Shown: piece after piece, positions 35,546-45,427 of the stretch
Position numbering within the stretch: position 1 is the first letter of the stretch
How the letters are laid out: the number at the start of each line of letters is the position of its first letter
Assembly (NCBI GenBank): GCA_027559495.1
Contig: JAMXSV010000028.1
Location: 1,736,001 to 1,800,000, forward strand
Length of the DNA stretch: 64,000 bases
From: Aurifilum marmelostoma
Taxonomy: Eukaryota; Ascomycota; Sordariomycetes; Diaporthales; Cryphonectriaceae
Direction of reading: 5' to 3'
Program-made: the position numbers and the translations under genes
The notes under the pieces: model-generated
Database searches by the model: none
Seen by the model: only the letters and a program-made list of their open reading frames with translations
What the model was told of the DNA's origin: nothing

Positions 35546-35767
35546 TCACCCGGTCACCCAGGCAGCTGCTCGCCGAGCTCCGAAGGTGGTAGCTAGGCGA
35601 AGGCCGCTGGATCCCATGGGGAAGTAACTGACCAGGTACCACAAGAGGCAGGCGATCTGGATGATCGCCGAGAACAATGTGAGAATAGTACTGTGCAACT
35701 AGAGGAAGAGAACCAGGCAGGACGCCCGTGTCAGCCTAATGCAACCGGTGAAGACACACAACGGCTG

Positions 35768-35804
<37 letters not shown>

Positions 35805-37003
35805 CCGCGCGTGTGGCGTATGATGTACGTGTCGTGCGCAGCCGCTGAACAGGGGCAGCGATGACTCACCCCCATAGAGAAGTAGAATGTGAGGGCAATA
35901 GACCCGAAGTACGCGGCCGTGAATGGCAGTCTGGGCCCAGAGAGCAGATGCTGGACATAGGCCATGGGGCCCATCACAGCCGCGAAGGACGCTAGGAACA
36001 GTGCCGATCCAAGGGTCCATCTGTCAACAAGTCAGCCAGATTCCTTCGCAGCCCTCGCCGCAATGGAAGCCCCCGAAACATCCGGGTAGGGAGAGGGAGT
36101 AAGAGAGAGAAAGGGAGCGAGTAGGACGCTTGTGCCTTGCAGGTCACCTTCACCAGTCACCGGTCGAGGGAGGGACCCCCTTCGGCAAGTCATGCGAGAT
36201 CGACAGCGTATGCACGACGGGTGAGTGCAGGAAGACAAGCTTGTTTTCCTCCCCAGAGAGAAGGAGAGAAGGGGGCGGATGGGGTGGACCCCGTGCATGC
36301 GTGGGATGTGCCACGGGGTGTCCCGTCCCAAGGTAGCCTGTAAGCTACGGGAGGGGCGCTATCCCGGGCTTATTTCGTAGCCTGGCCACATGGTGCATTT
36401 ATTCTGGGAAAATGTGACGACTTACAAGATAACGAACTTCCTGGGCCTGAGTGACAAGACCGGAAAGAGGGCGAAGCAGATAACGAAGCAGACAAGCGCG
36501 CCCAGGTTGCAGGCACCAAACACTAGCATGCGGTCCCATCTGCTCACTGTGACGGGCCAACCAAGAAGAGCAATAAGTCAGCCTCTTGCTCTCTCGCCAA
36601 GGATTTCAGGTCAACGTAGGTGGCTCAGGGCAGGCAATGACCAGGTTTCCGGAGTTTGAGCCACTGCAGTGGCAAGGCACCCCCCTTCTCACGAAGTGCC
36701 GTTTCGAGCCTCGTAATGGCCGGCCATCTGGGTCCTGCAAGGGGGCAACGAGACTCTTTGAACTTGTTGGGTCAACTCACAGGCGAACCACCCTTCCTCC
36801 TCCTCTCTTCTCGAGGAAGCCGGCAGTGGGGCACCGGCGCCCTCGGTCGTGGGCAGGCGCACATAGCCACGGTCGCCGAATGGGTTCAACGACTTTATGG
36901 ATGACAAGAGGCCCGTCTGCTGGGAGGTGTTGATGGGCTCATCCTCGCCACGCCGCGACCAGCCCAGCGAGTTCATCTGCTCGCGAAATGATGCTGAAGC
37001 CAT
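35546..37003 (-). CDS. sft2: SFT2 family Golgi/vesicle-transport membrane protein (four exons)
   Basis: SFT2 proteins are small tetraspanning Golgi proteins involved in fusion of endosome-derived vesicles with the late Golgi. Exons are 37003-36781, 36546-36426, 36020-35870 and 35698-35546, encoding 215 residues. The introns are 234, 405 and 171 nt, all GT-AG (donors GTGAGT, GTAAGT, GTGAGT; acceptors GTCACAG, TTGACAG, CTCTAG), and all phases agree. Conserved text crosses every junction: EGWFA/LSRWDR, KFVIL/WTLGS and YFSMG/LHSTI. The cytosolic N-terminus (MASASFREQMNSLGWSRR) is followed by four hydrophobic spans at about residues 80-100, 107-127, 143-163 and 168-190, and a short tail ending GARRAAAWVTG. 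The frame is open upstream of ATG 37003 for 118 codons, but that text looks non-coding. The introns are long for this window. Confidence 0.93.
35774..35799. repeat. (GA)n microsatellite inside SFT2 intron 3
   Basis: About 13 GA units on the plus strand, read as CT in the SFT2 transcript. It lies mid-intron, well upstream of the CTCTAG acceptor. Confidence 0.85.
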
Positions 37004-39911
37004 CTTGTCCGCGTGTTCAGCTTGTTTCTGTATCCCGAGCCTTCCGGGTGTCTTGCTCTGGCCTGGTCTTCCTAAGACCCTTTTCCAGAATTCTTGTAGA
37101 TGCCAGGACCAAGAGCTCCGCGGTGGACAGTTATAGCGTCGCAAAGGGGGTGGCCAAATGACCCTGGCTCCGAACGAGGGTTTATCGACAAAACCGGCTT
37201 GTGATGTGTGAAGTCGAAAGAAGGGGTGGGGGGAGGGGAGGGTGCCCAAATAGAACAAGGTTATTGGTCGGCTCGTATGCGAGAGGAGGGTCGTAGGAGG
37301 AGAGCAAGCGCTGCTGAGGGTGCGCGCAGGTCGAACAGAACGAGGCTGTGACCTCAAAGTGACCAGGTTGTGTGTTGGAGGAGGTAGTATCCAGAACCTA
37401 GTGTGGCGAGTACGGCGAGGCGCACCACACAGTATCGGATAGTGTCAACTGGGCTTGCCTGGGGTGTGATGATGAATGATGATGTATGCATGTACGTATC
37501 TGATGCTCTCGTCTGCGCAGGCTACCGGGAGTCAGGCACAAGAGGCTTGTGGTTGGCGTAGGTCTAGACTCTTTCTCTCTTCCTCTCTCTCCTTCTCTCT
37601 CTCTCTCTTTCCACAGTTCAAAAACAGGCTGCTTATGGAGCTGGCGGTGTGGCCCAACACGAAGTGTGTTTCGAGCAGCCTGGACAAACGACGCGTATGA
37701 TGACGGCCGAAGAAGAAGGGGGGGGGGGGGGAGAAGGTGGGCACGCAGGCAGGGTAGGAGGTGATACAAGATAACGTTAGAGGAGGGTGCTAGAAATGCG
37801 GGCGTGACAGTTTCCAGGGCCCGAGAAGGGTAGCGCAGCCTGTGGGTGTGGGTGCGTGGATGTCGCGCTCAGGAGGGGCAGTCCTGGAGCTTTGGCTGGT
37901 ACGGTATAGCAAGAGGGTAGGACGGTAGAGAGGCAAGAACAAGGACGAGCGACTGAAGACACGACGTTGGAGTCCTTGGTGCCAGCGCGCGCGGATGCAA
38001 CCCCTGCTGGAAATTAGTGGGTCTGCAGTGCGGATCTGACCTGCAAGTGGGAGGGCCGTGATGTGCCCCGTGCCACATTGCAGACGGCACTTGGCCGCCT
38101 CCAGATCCTCCGACTGGTTCCCTTCCTTTGCTCTTGGTCTCTTTTGGGCCTGGAGATGGGAAATGTGCCATCTTGTCTTGCCCTCCATCTTGCAGCTCGC
38201 AGCAATCGACCGCAAGGATGTGTCCACCCACACCACCTCCAGAGGCGTCCAACCTTCACGCGCCAGATCCGGTATTTTCTCTCTAAAACCCAGCCTGCGT
38301 GCCGTGTGGTCTGGGTATCATGACCGCTGCTAGTCTCTGATACGATGCGGATCTTGTCTTCGCCTCCCTGGTCAAGATGGCATTTACAACTGCCAACTTT
38401 AGAATCCCATGGCTGGGTCCATGCCGCCGCGGGAGGTTGTGCGACCCACCAGCCCTTGTGGTCGAAATAGAGCCACCTGAGCCACCAAAGGGAATAGTTC
38501 CTCGGGCAGGGGAGCCCACTCACTCATCACGCACAGTGTAGGATCGTGGAGACAAGAGAATGGGCCAAGAGCACGCGGGAGAGAGGTAGGGGACTGGTCG
38601 CACTGCCGGCCGGTGATATATCACAAAAGTACAGGTAGCCTTCTGACGCTGGGGCAAAAGAGGATGGAGGGGTAAGGGGGGGAGAGGTTAGAAGGAGGAG
38701 GGATGGGCCTTTGGAGCTCGGTCCCGTTGATCTGATTTGGTGATCAGGCAGGTCCTCTTCACGCGCATGATTCGGCAAGGCAGTCTATTCGTGGCCTTGT
38801 CAGTTCGTCCTGACAAGCTGGCTGGCCGGCTGGTCTGTAGCCTCTCTAGAACCTGCTGATGGCGTCCACCGGTCGGCCAGGACGGCGCCGGGCACGACAT
38901 CCATCGCGTCGCCAACCTCGTATGCCTGTCTCAGACTTTTGCTTCTGCAGATCTGGGAGATCTCAGACCCGGCCACCATATCTGGCCTACTGCATGCAGC
39001 AGCGCGGCAGAGCGAGCAGTCCAGAGGGGGGTGCGAGGGTTTGTATTCGATATCCACGTTATGACCGGTCCTGCCGCTGGCAAAAATCACCACACGAAGA
39101 GACGGCATGACGTACAAGTGCTGGAGAAGGGGGAACCTACCCAAGCTATCGCTTATCCAAGTGCCACCCTGAAGTGTGCCTCGATGTCTTAGGTTGGGAT
39201 GACTACACGAGTCACGCTGGATGCGTGCCCACCACCCTTTTCCGCCGTACCATCCGGAAATGCCCATGCCCTCTCCCTCTCCCTTGATGAGGATACCACG
39301 AAAACTTCCCGGTGCATTTGCCATTCCCCCTACAGTACACCACCCTGCTACACAGGGCACAGCTCGTCGTCAGCCAGGACTTCTGTTGCTGCTGCTGCCA
39401 CTACCTACTACTACAGTGTGAAAAAGAGAACAACTGAGGCAGTGTCGTAGTCTACCCTCTATGTTTCCACCCCACCCCCCCCGCCTCTGTATAGACAAGT
39501 CAGGAGACTCAAGTACTCTTGGGGCAGGTTCACATACATGACCTCTGCTGCAGGGGGAGGGTGTCGAGATGGTGTAGAGTATATAAGTAGGCGCGGCCTG
39601 CAGATACATGCCCCGACTTTGTCCAATTTCCATCTCGCCACATCTTCTATTTCGGCTCGCATCTTGCGTCTTTCCAATACACTCACAGCCTGGGAGGACC
39701 TTAGACAAGTATCATATAAATAGGCATCAACCCCAGAGACCACAACGAGCCTCCCTGCACCTTTCCCAGATCTGGAAAACCCCTTTCTTCTCGAGGCGAC
39801 AGTAGGTCCCATAACCAGGCATTAGGTAAGAGAGGCTCAATCTGATGGGAACGATTAGGGGCAGTCTTGGCTTACAATATGATTCTGCCGTGTTCAGATT
39901 ACTGGTCAACC

Positions 39912-39912
<1 letters not shown>

Positions 39913-39976
<64 letters not shown>
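39913..39976. repeat. (AC)32 microsatellite
   Basis: The longest perfect dinucleotide array in the window, 64 bp. Alternating purine-pyrimidine of this length can adopt left-handed Z-DNA. Confidence 0.92.
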
Positions 39977-39978
<2 letters not shown>

Positions 39979-42533
39979 GAAATATACACACACAACCACA
40001 AGACCTGAAGGCAACAAAGCCAACAACTCCCGGCAAGACTGCCTGCCTGCGTTCCACTTGCGACCCCTCAAGCGACGCGACGTCGATCTGAGGAGAACAC
40101 CCCCCACATACAATCTCAAGAACAAAGGAAGGAAGGGGAAAAAAACCAAAACCAAGAGCCGGGTCAAGAGAAAATCGGCCCGCTGGTGGACGTTGAAAGG
40201 GTTACCGTCCGAAGCGAATATATCTGATTTGACAAAGAGTGCAAGAGGCGAATCACAGATCGGCACCCCCGCCAATCCTACAGGACTTGAGTGCACGGCA
40301 GCTTTTTAGCTCCATAGCCAGAGTGGGCCAGTTCGCCTTGTGCATCGCATACCCTCAAAAGACCCTGTCCGACATTGAGCCGGAAGAGGCTCCCAAATCT
40401 GACCACTCGTAATTGAGGTACGCTGCTGCTGATCCTGCCCTTGACCTGGAAGAACGACTGGGGATTGGCATGTCTATAGGAGAGGAATACACCCCAGAGA
40501 CATAGAAGGCGAGAGAACAAGAAAAAAAAAAAAAAAAAAAAGGAGAAAGAGGGGCTATATTGACAAGAATACCTCAACCAGATTCGCGAATAGTCTTTTG
40601 AAGACATCGAACAAGACCTACCAGCAAAGTAGCCGCAACAACAAGAACACGTTTCGCTAGGCGAGAAATCCGGTCGGCGTATAGTTCGGCGTTGTGTCGC
40701 ATTGAGAAAAGAAAGCATACAAGGTCAGCACCGCAACACCAGTGCCACTTCAGGTCCACCCCCTCGCCCCTCCACAGAAGCACAGGTTCTATGGTGTCAT
40801 AGATCCGGCGGGCAATATAGCCCTGCATTTGCAACAGAGCTGCACGCAGCCGATTCCACATTCTTACACACTCACCCACAAACAACGTTTGATTCCTGTC
40901 GACCCAAGAGGCTGACACCATCAGCAGTAAATTGGTTCCATATCTCACCCGCGCAACCGACAAACCACATTCGGTGCTGTGCACTGTACATCAGCAGCAA
41001 CCAGCCTCGGTCTCCGCCGCCACTTTCACACTGTCGAGTGTCTGCTTCTGGAGCCATTTCGGATCCGTGGCCCATCCACACCCACCCATTCGAACATCCT
41101 CGATCGTGCAAGGAGAACAGAGACAAGAAGCCGACCCGTCGTCCTTGCCATCACCTCCAAGCCCAAAACCCGTCCACTCCCCGCTGTAGCCCTCGGGAAT
41201 TCCTCCGGCGCTAGGCCTGCTCGGGTACTGTTGATCCACCGTCCCCGGAAGTGAATCAGTGGGCGGCATTGCTGATCAGAGTGCACACAGTGCTGTACCA
41301 TAAGTGCTATACATGCGCTATAGTACCCCCCGCCCTACACCCTTCCAGAACCCCCTGTCGAGAACTGGTCTCTCCGGGAGGAAAAACCCCAGCATTTCAA
41401 CCCTCTACCACCTCTCTTCTCCAGTTTCTAGACGAGAGTAGAAACAACAAGGGGACCCGCTCTCGAACCCAACCCACACCCACAAACGCCAAGGTTCAGA
41501 TCTGGACTGGAAGCTGAAAAGGGAGCTCGTGTCGCCCCAGCGCCCAATCGCAAGCCCACGTCTCTGCTTCTCCAAGGTGTTCAGCGCTCCTGACTATCAA
41601 CCTCTCGACGATTTATTGATTTATCTTTTTCCCTTCTCAGTTGTCAAATTCTTGTTTTTTTTCTTCCCTCTTTGTCTCCCTTCCCCTCACTTGACAGCTT
41701 CATACCTTGTTTCTTCTTTTTATGGTCTCCATTCGGGCTTATCACCCTACCTGGTGGGACTATATCGATTTATTTAACCACCCTTACCGCGCTTCCCAGT
41801 CCGATATATCCAGTACTTTCCCAGGGTCGGCTAAGACTGGCGCTGAGAGGCTCAGGCTCCCTTTGCCAGTTACAGGACCCATCCCGGCAGGCGGTCTGCC
41901 CAAGCTCCCGCCCGCCACAGTATCTATTCAACCACCCACTGGGCCCCAGACCAACCAGGTCCAGGAAGGTTCAGAACCCTTTTGTGCCTCTCTAGGGCAG
42001 CCTCCCCCCGGTCGGGCCTGCTTGGACTTGGGACATTTTAGCCCCTCAAAAGTCATCATTTTTCCACTCCCCAAGGCCAACATCCCACCCCCCCGTCAAT
42101 TCCGACGACTCGTACTCGTACGCTCCCAACTCTCTCGTCTTCGTCCCTCGCTCCCCGCTATTCAGACTCGGTTACGAAATCGCACCCAGCGTCAGCCATC
42201 ATAACTCAAAGTCGCACCACCAACGCTCGCCGCCTTTGCAGGTGTTGGTTCGCATCTTTTCTGCCTAAACACACCGACCATCCCGAGCGCATTTGCCCGC
42301 CAAGTCCCACTAAGAATCCATACGACGTCCAGCCTCAAGAGAGTTCATGGCATACTGCTGAGCTGTCACATTATTTATTATCCCACTTCGCCCCCCCCCC
42401 CCACAAAACGGGCCTCTTCATACCGTCCTCGCAGCAAAGTAAGGAAATTCTCCCTTCTTTCCTCCCTCCTTCCCTCTGCCCTTCCTATCGACCTGCGGCC
42501 CCCAAAAGAAACCTACACTCTAGACCACGGAGG

Positions 42534-42581
42534 ATGAGACTGGGCGGGTGTTCCGGCTTCCAAAGTCCCCGGTTTCGCTGA
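42534..42581 (+). promoter_or_regulatory. Possible 15-codon upstream ORF in the bHLH leader
   Basis: ATG 42534 opens a 15-residue frame ending at TGA 42579-42581, about 360 nt before the bHLH start. It is relevant only if transcription starts upstream of it. Confidence 0.3.
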
Positions 42582-42942
42582 CCGCATATTGGTGCGGTGC
42601 TCTTTCCCCCCCTCTCTCTCTCTCGTCACGACTTGACCCCTCTTCAGCCTTCCTGCAATCAAACCCACGGTCCTCAAAACAGACAGACTGCTCATATCTG
42701 ACCGATCGTATTGTCTTGTGGCTTGCGTACACAGAGCTGACTGTCGTCTCCAGCAGGATCTCCGCGGCCTCAAAAAAAGAAAAGCTTGCGACAACGAGAA
42801 AAGACAAAGCAGCGTGGTGCTTGCTTCCCCTCCAGGCGGTTCCGTCCCTTTCGAGTCATCGACCGACCAGGGCAACTAAGACCGAGACTCTATACGATCT
42901 AACAGACAACCCCTCCACTCAATCCCCATTTTGCTATCCACC

Positions 42943-44502
42943 ATGGCCCAACAGGCCTTTGGCCACTTCGGTGGCGGCCACGCAACCGGCAGCATAAACC
43001 CAAACGAACTCAACTTCAACCAGGGTTTTCAAAATAACTTTGGTGGAAATTCAAACACCCAGAACAATGCCTTCTCCAGCGGCTCGGCAGTCTTTGGCGA
43101 TGACGAGCTGTTGGAGGGGCTCGGAAGCCCGACCGAGGCGCCCTCGGGCATGCAGGGCCATGACTTTGGTGGCGGGATGAACGAGATGAACATGAACTAC
43201 AACCAGAACGGCGGCGTCTTCACCTCGCGCCCGAGCATGGACCACCAGCAGCAACACATGCCCGGTTTCTCCAACACACCCGACGGGGATCCCATCCAGA
43301 GCCCCTTCGTGTCCAATGTGCCACAGTACCAGTCAATCCACGCGCCGCAATTCCACACGCCCATGTCATACGGCGCCTCTCCCATCGGCGACAGCATGGC
43401 CAAGGACCCAAACGACTCCAACTTCATGCAGGCCAGACAGAGGCTCCAGGCACAGACCATGCAGCGCAAGGCCTCCACCGCGAGAAGCCCGCTCACCCCT
43501 AAGATGGGCGCTCTGGGCCTGTCGATGGGATCTCAGGACGGATTCGGCGCTCAGCCGATACGGGCAGGCGGGGCTCACCACAACAAGGCACCATCCGGCC
43601 ATTGGGCCCATACACCAAACAGCATGACCTCGTTCCCCGGCTCCGGTCTCTCCTCGCCGCTGCAGACAGAACTGCACAGCGCCCAGATCAATGGCTTCCT
43701 GATGAAGGGCACGTCCATGCCGACCAAGCTCGGCCAGGGCGGTGCTCTGTCGTCGCAGCAGGAGGCCAAGAAGAAGCGCAGGCGGGAGTCTCACAACCTC
43801 GTCGAGAGGCGGAGGCGGGACAACATCAACGAGAGGATCCAGGACCTCAGCAAGCTGGTGCCCACTCACAGGCTGGAGGACGAGAAGATCCGCAAGATGA
43901 TCTCGAATGGCACACCCATGTCCCCCACCCTGACGGGTAACTCGAACCCGGGGTCGGCAACGTCGGGACTAGCAGGACCAGGTGCGAGGCGAGCCACCAG
44001 CGGCAATACCGGAAACATCACCACTGGCCTTCCGATGGAGGACAAGGACAAGGGGCCCAACAAGGGCGATATCCTGAACGGCGCCGTGAGCTGGACTCGC
44101 GACCTCATGTGGATGCTGCAGACCAAGATACAACAGCAGGAGGAGCTTGTCAACGCGCTCCAGGAACTCGGCGGCCAGGCACCCTTTGACATCACAGAGG
44201 ACGAGAAGAGGATGCAGACGGAGCTTCTCGAGGCCATGGCCAAGAACGAACTGTCCGACTTCACGTACTCACGGACGTCGGGGACTGGCCTGAGAGTACC
44301 GAACCACACCGACTACAAGGGAGAGCCGCTGAACGGCGCCAACGGCGGTGATCTGAACTCCATCAGCCCCGAGGGTGACGCCAATGGTCACTTTAGCAAT
44401 GATGCTCTTGATGCCAACACCTTCTGGGATGATGGTGAGGAGGACATCAAGTTCAACCGTGCCAGCTTTGATGAGGAGGATGAGTTCATGGAAATGTCCT
44501 GA
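42943..44502 (+). CDS. bHLH transcription factor with a long loop insertion
   Basis: An intronless 519-residue protein, probably a nuclear dimeric DNA-binding regulator. The first 270 residues are Asn/Gln/Gly/Met-rich and look disordered. The basic region and helix 1 begin at about residue 277 (KKKRRRESHNLVERRRRDN) and have the His-Glu-Arg set (H, E at +4, R at +8) that reads CACGTG E-boxes. Helix 2 (NKGDILNGAVSWTRDLMWML) begins only about 66 residues after helix 1, where most bHLH loops have 5-15. A leucine/glutamine-rich coiled extension follows helix 2. The C-terminus is acidic (DDGEEDIKFNRASFDEEDE), suited to activation. Helix 2 resembles the Rtg3/TFE-type class; there is no Tyr in place of Arg as in SREBPs. 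ATG 42943 is the first in-frame ATG, in a good context (CCACCATGG). Confidence 0.92.
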   Translation: MAQQAFGHFGGGHATGSINPNELNFNQGFQNNFGGNSNTQNNAFSSGSAVFGDDELLEGLGSPTEAPSGMQGHDFGGGMNEMNMNYNQNGGVFTSRPSMDHQQQHMPGFSNTPDGDPIQSPFVSNVPQYQSIHAPQFHTPMSYGASPIGDSMAKDPNDSNFMQARQRLQAQTMQRKASTARSPLTPKMGALGLSMGSQDGFGAQPIRAGGAHHNKAPSGHWAHTPNSMTSFPGSGLSSPLQTELHSAQINGFLMKGTSMPTKLGQGGALSSQQEAKKKRRRESHNLVERRRRDNINERIQDLSKLVPTHRLEDEKIRKMISNGTPMSPTLTGNSNPGSATSGLAGPGARRATSGNTGNITTGLPMEDKDKGPNKGDILNGAVSWTRDLMWMLQTKIQQQEELVNALQELGGQAPFDITEDEKRMQTELLEAMAKNELSDFTYSRTSGTGLRVPNHTDYKGEPLNGANGGDLNSISPEGDANGHFSNDALDANTFWDDGEEDIKFNRASFDEEDEFMEMS

Positions 44503-44987
44503 GCCTCTTCTTACCGGTCTTGGCAGGCCCTCTCCGCATTCTCTGACCCTGCACACGGTCCAACTCAACGCCTCGACATCTGAGTCCTGAGTTAACGACA
44601 GTCGCGGACTCTGTTGTTCGACTCTGGGCAGACTTATATCTCATGATTGAATTTTTGGGAGTTGTCATGTGTGGTGGATTTCTGATGTTTGTCACACTAA
44701 TATCATCGACTTGTGTCCGATCTTTACTTGCATACTTTGGTAGGCGGGTCTCGAGGGCTGTGTGCGTGGTAACACAGCGGCGTTCTATCCCTTTTTTTCT
44801 TTTCTCTTTTTTTTTTCTTGCTTTCCATTTCTACTCGGTTCGACCTCACGAGAGATACCTTGTCCCCCTCCTGCTTGGGGTGACCTACGATCTACAGTAC
44901 ACGATGGAAGTCGGCTTCTGGAGTTGCGGATTGTTTGTCTTTTCATTCTTACATCACGTCTGAGTTTTCGTTCCGTCGATTTCTCTT

Positions 44988-45027
<40 letters not shown>

Positions 45028-45427
45028 TTCATTTCAGTACTATGTTTGGGACGGCGGCTATTCTACTGTTATCGTTGTTCTTATCCTTTTTCATACAGCA
45101 TTAGTTAGGTCTCTTATTTGTTTTCCCTGCTTATTTGTTCCTGGTCTTGCACAATGATACCTGAGTGGACTTCAAGATCGGAGGATAGGCCTCCCCTGTT
45201 TCCTCTGCACAGGATGCGCGCGAGGTCTGCTGCCGGATGGACAGAGCTGGAAGTCCTTCGCATTCGTTAGTCTTTTTTTCCCCATTAAATATATACCACC
45301 ACTACCAAGCTCTTTAATTTTCCCCCCGACTCTTGATGGCCTTCTTGTCTCTTGCCGTTCGTCCAAATCGTAGAATCCAGTCGACCAAATCAACTCTTCT
45401 TGTCTATCTGTGCGGACGGGGGACGAT
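44503..45427. other. Convergent 3' flanks of the bHLH gene and NPR3
   Basis: This 925 bp gap between facing stop codons holds both 3' untranslated regions. It is T-rich on the plus strand in its middle part and includes a (CT)16 run. No coding frame is supportable. Confidence 0.65.
44991..45022. repeat. (CT)16 microsatellite
   Basis: A perfect CT dinucleotide array downstream of the bHLH stop. Confidence 0.88.

Larger units (their letters stand above)
37004..42942. other. 5.9 kb divergent intergenic region between SFT2 and the bHLH gene
   Basis: No supportable gene. It carries a CT-rich block near 37570-37615, a (AC)32 array at 39913-39976, an A20 run near 40522-40541 and a C12 run near 42391. 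The last 1.4 kb before the bHLH start is strongly pyrimidine-rich, suggesting a long leader. Frames of 150-190 codons at 38800-39360, 39727-40296 and 41707-42204 are low-complexity and lack motifs. Confidence 0.55.

Noticed and set aside
39845..40309. Frame encoding a long His-Thr run
   Set aside because: It is produced by translation of the (AC)32 microsatellite.
41707..42204. 165-codon plus-strand frame upstream of the bHLH gene
   Set aside because: Pro/Arg/Gln-rich text over a CT-rich leader with no conserved motif; better explained as promoter or 5' untranslated region.
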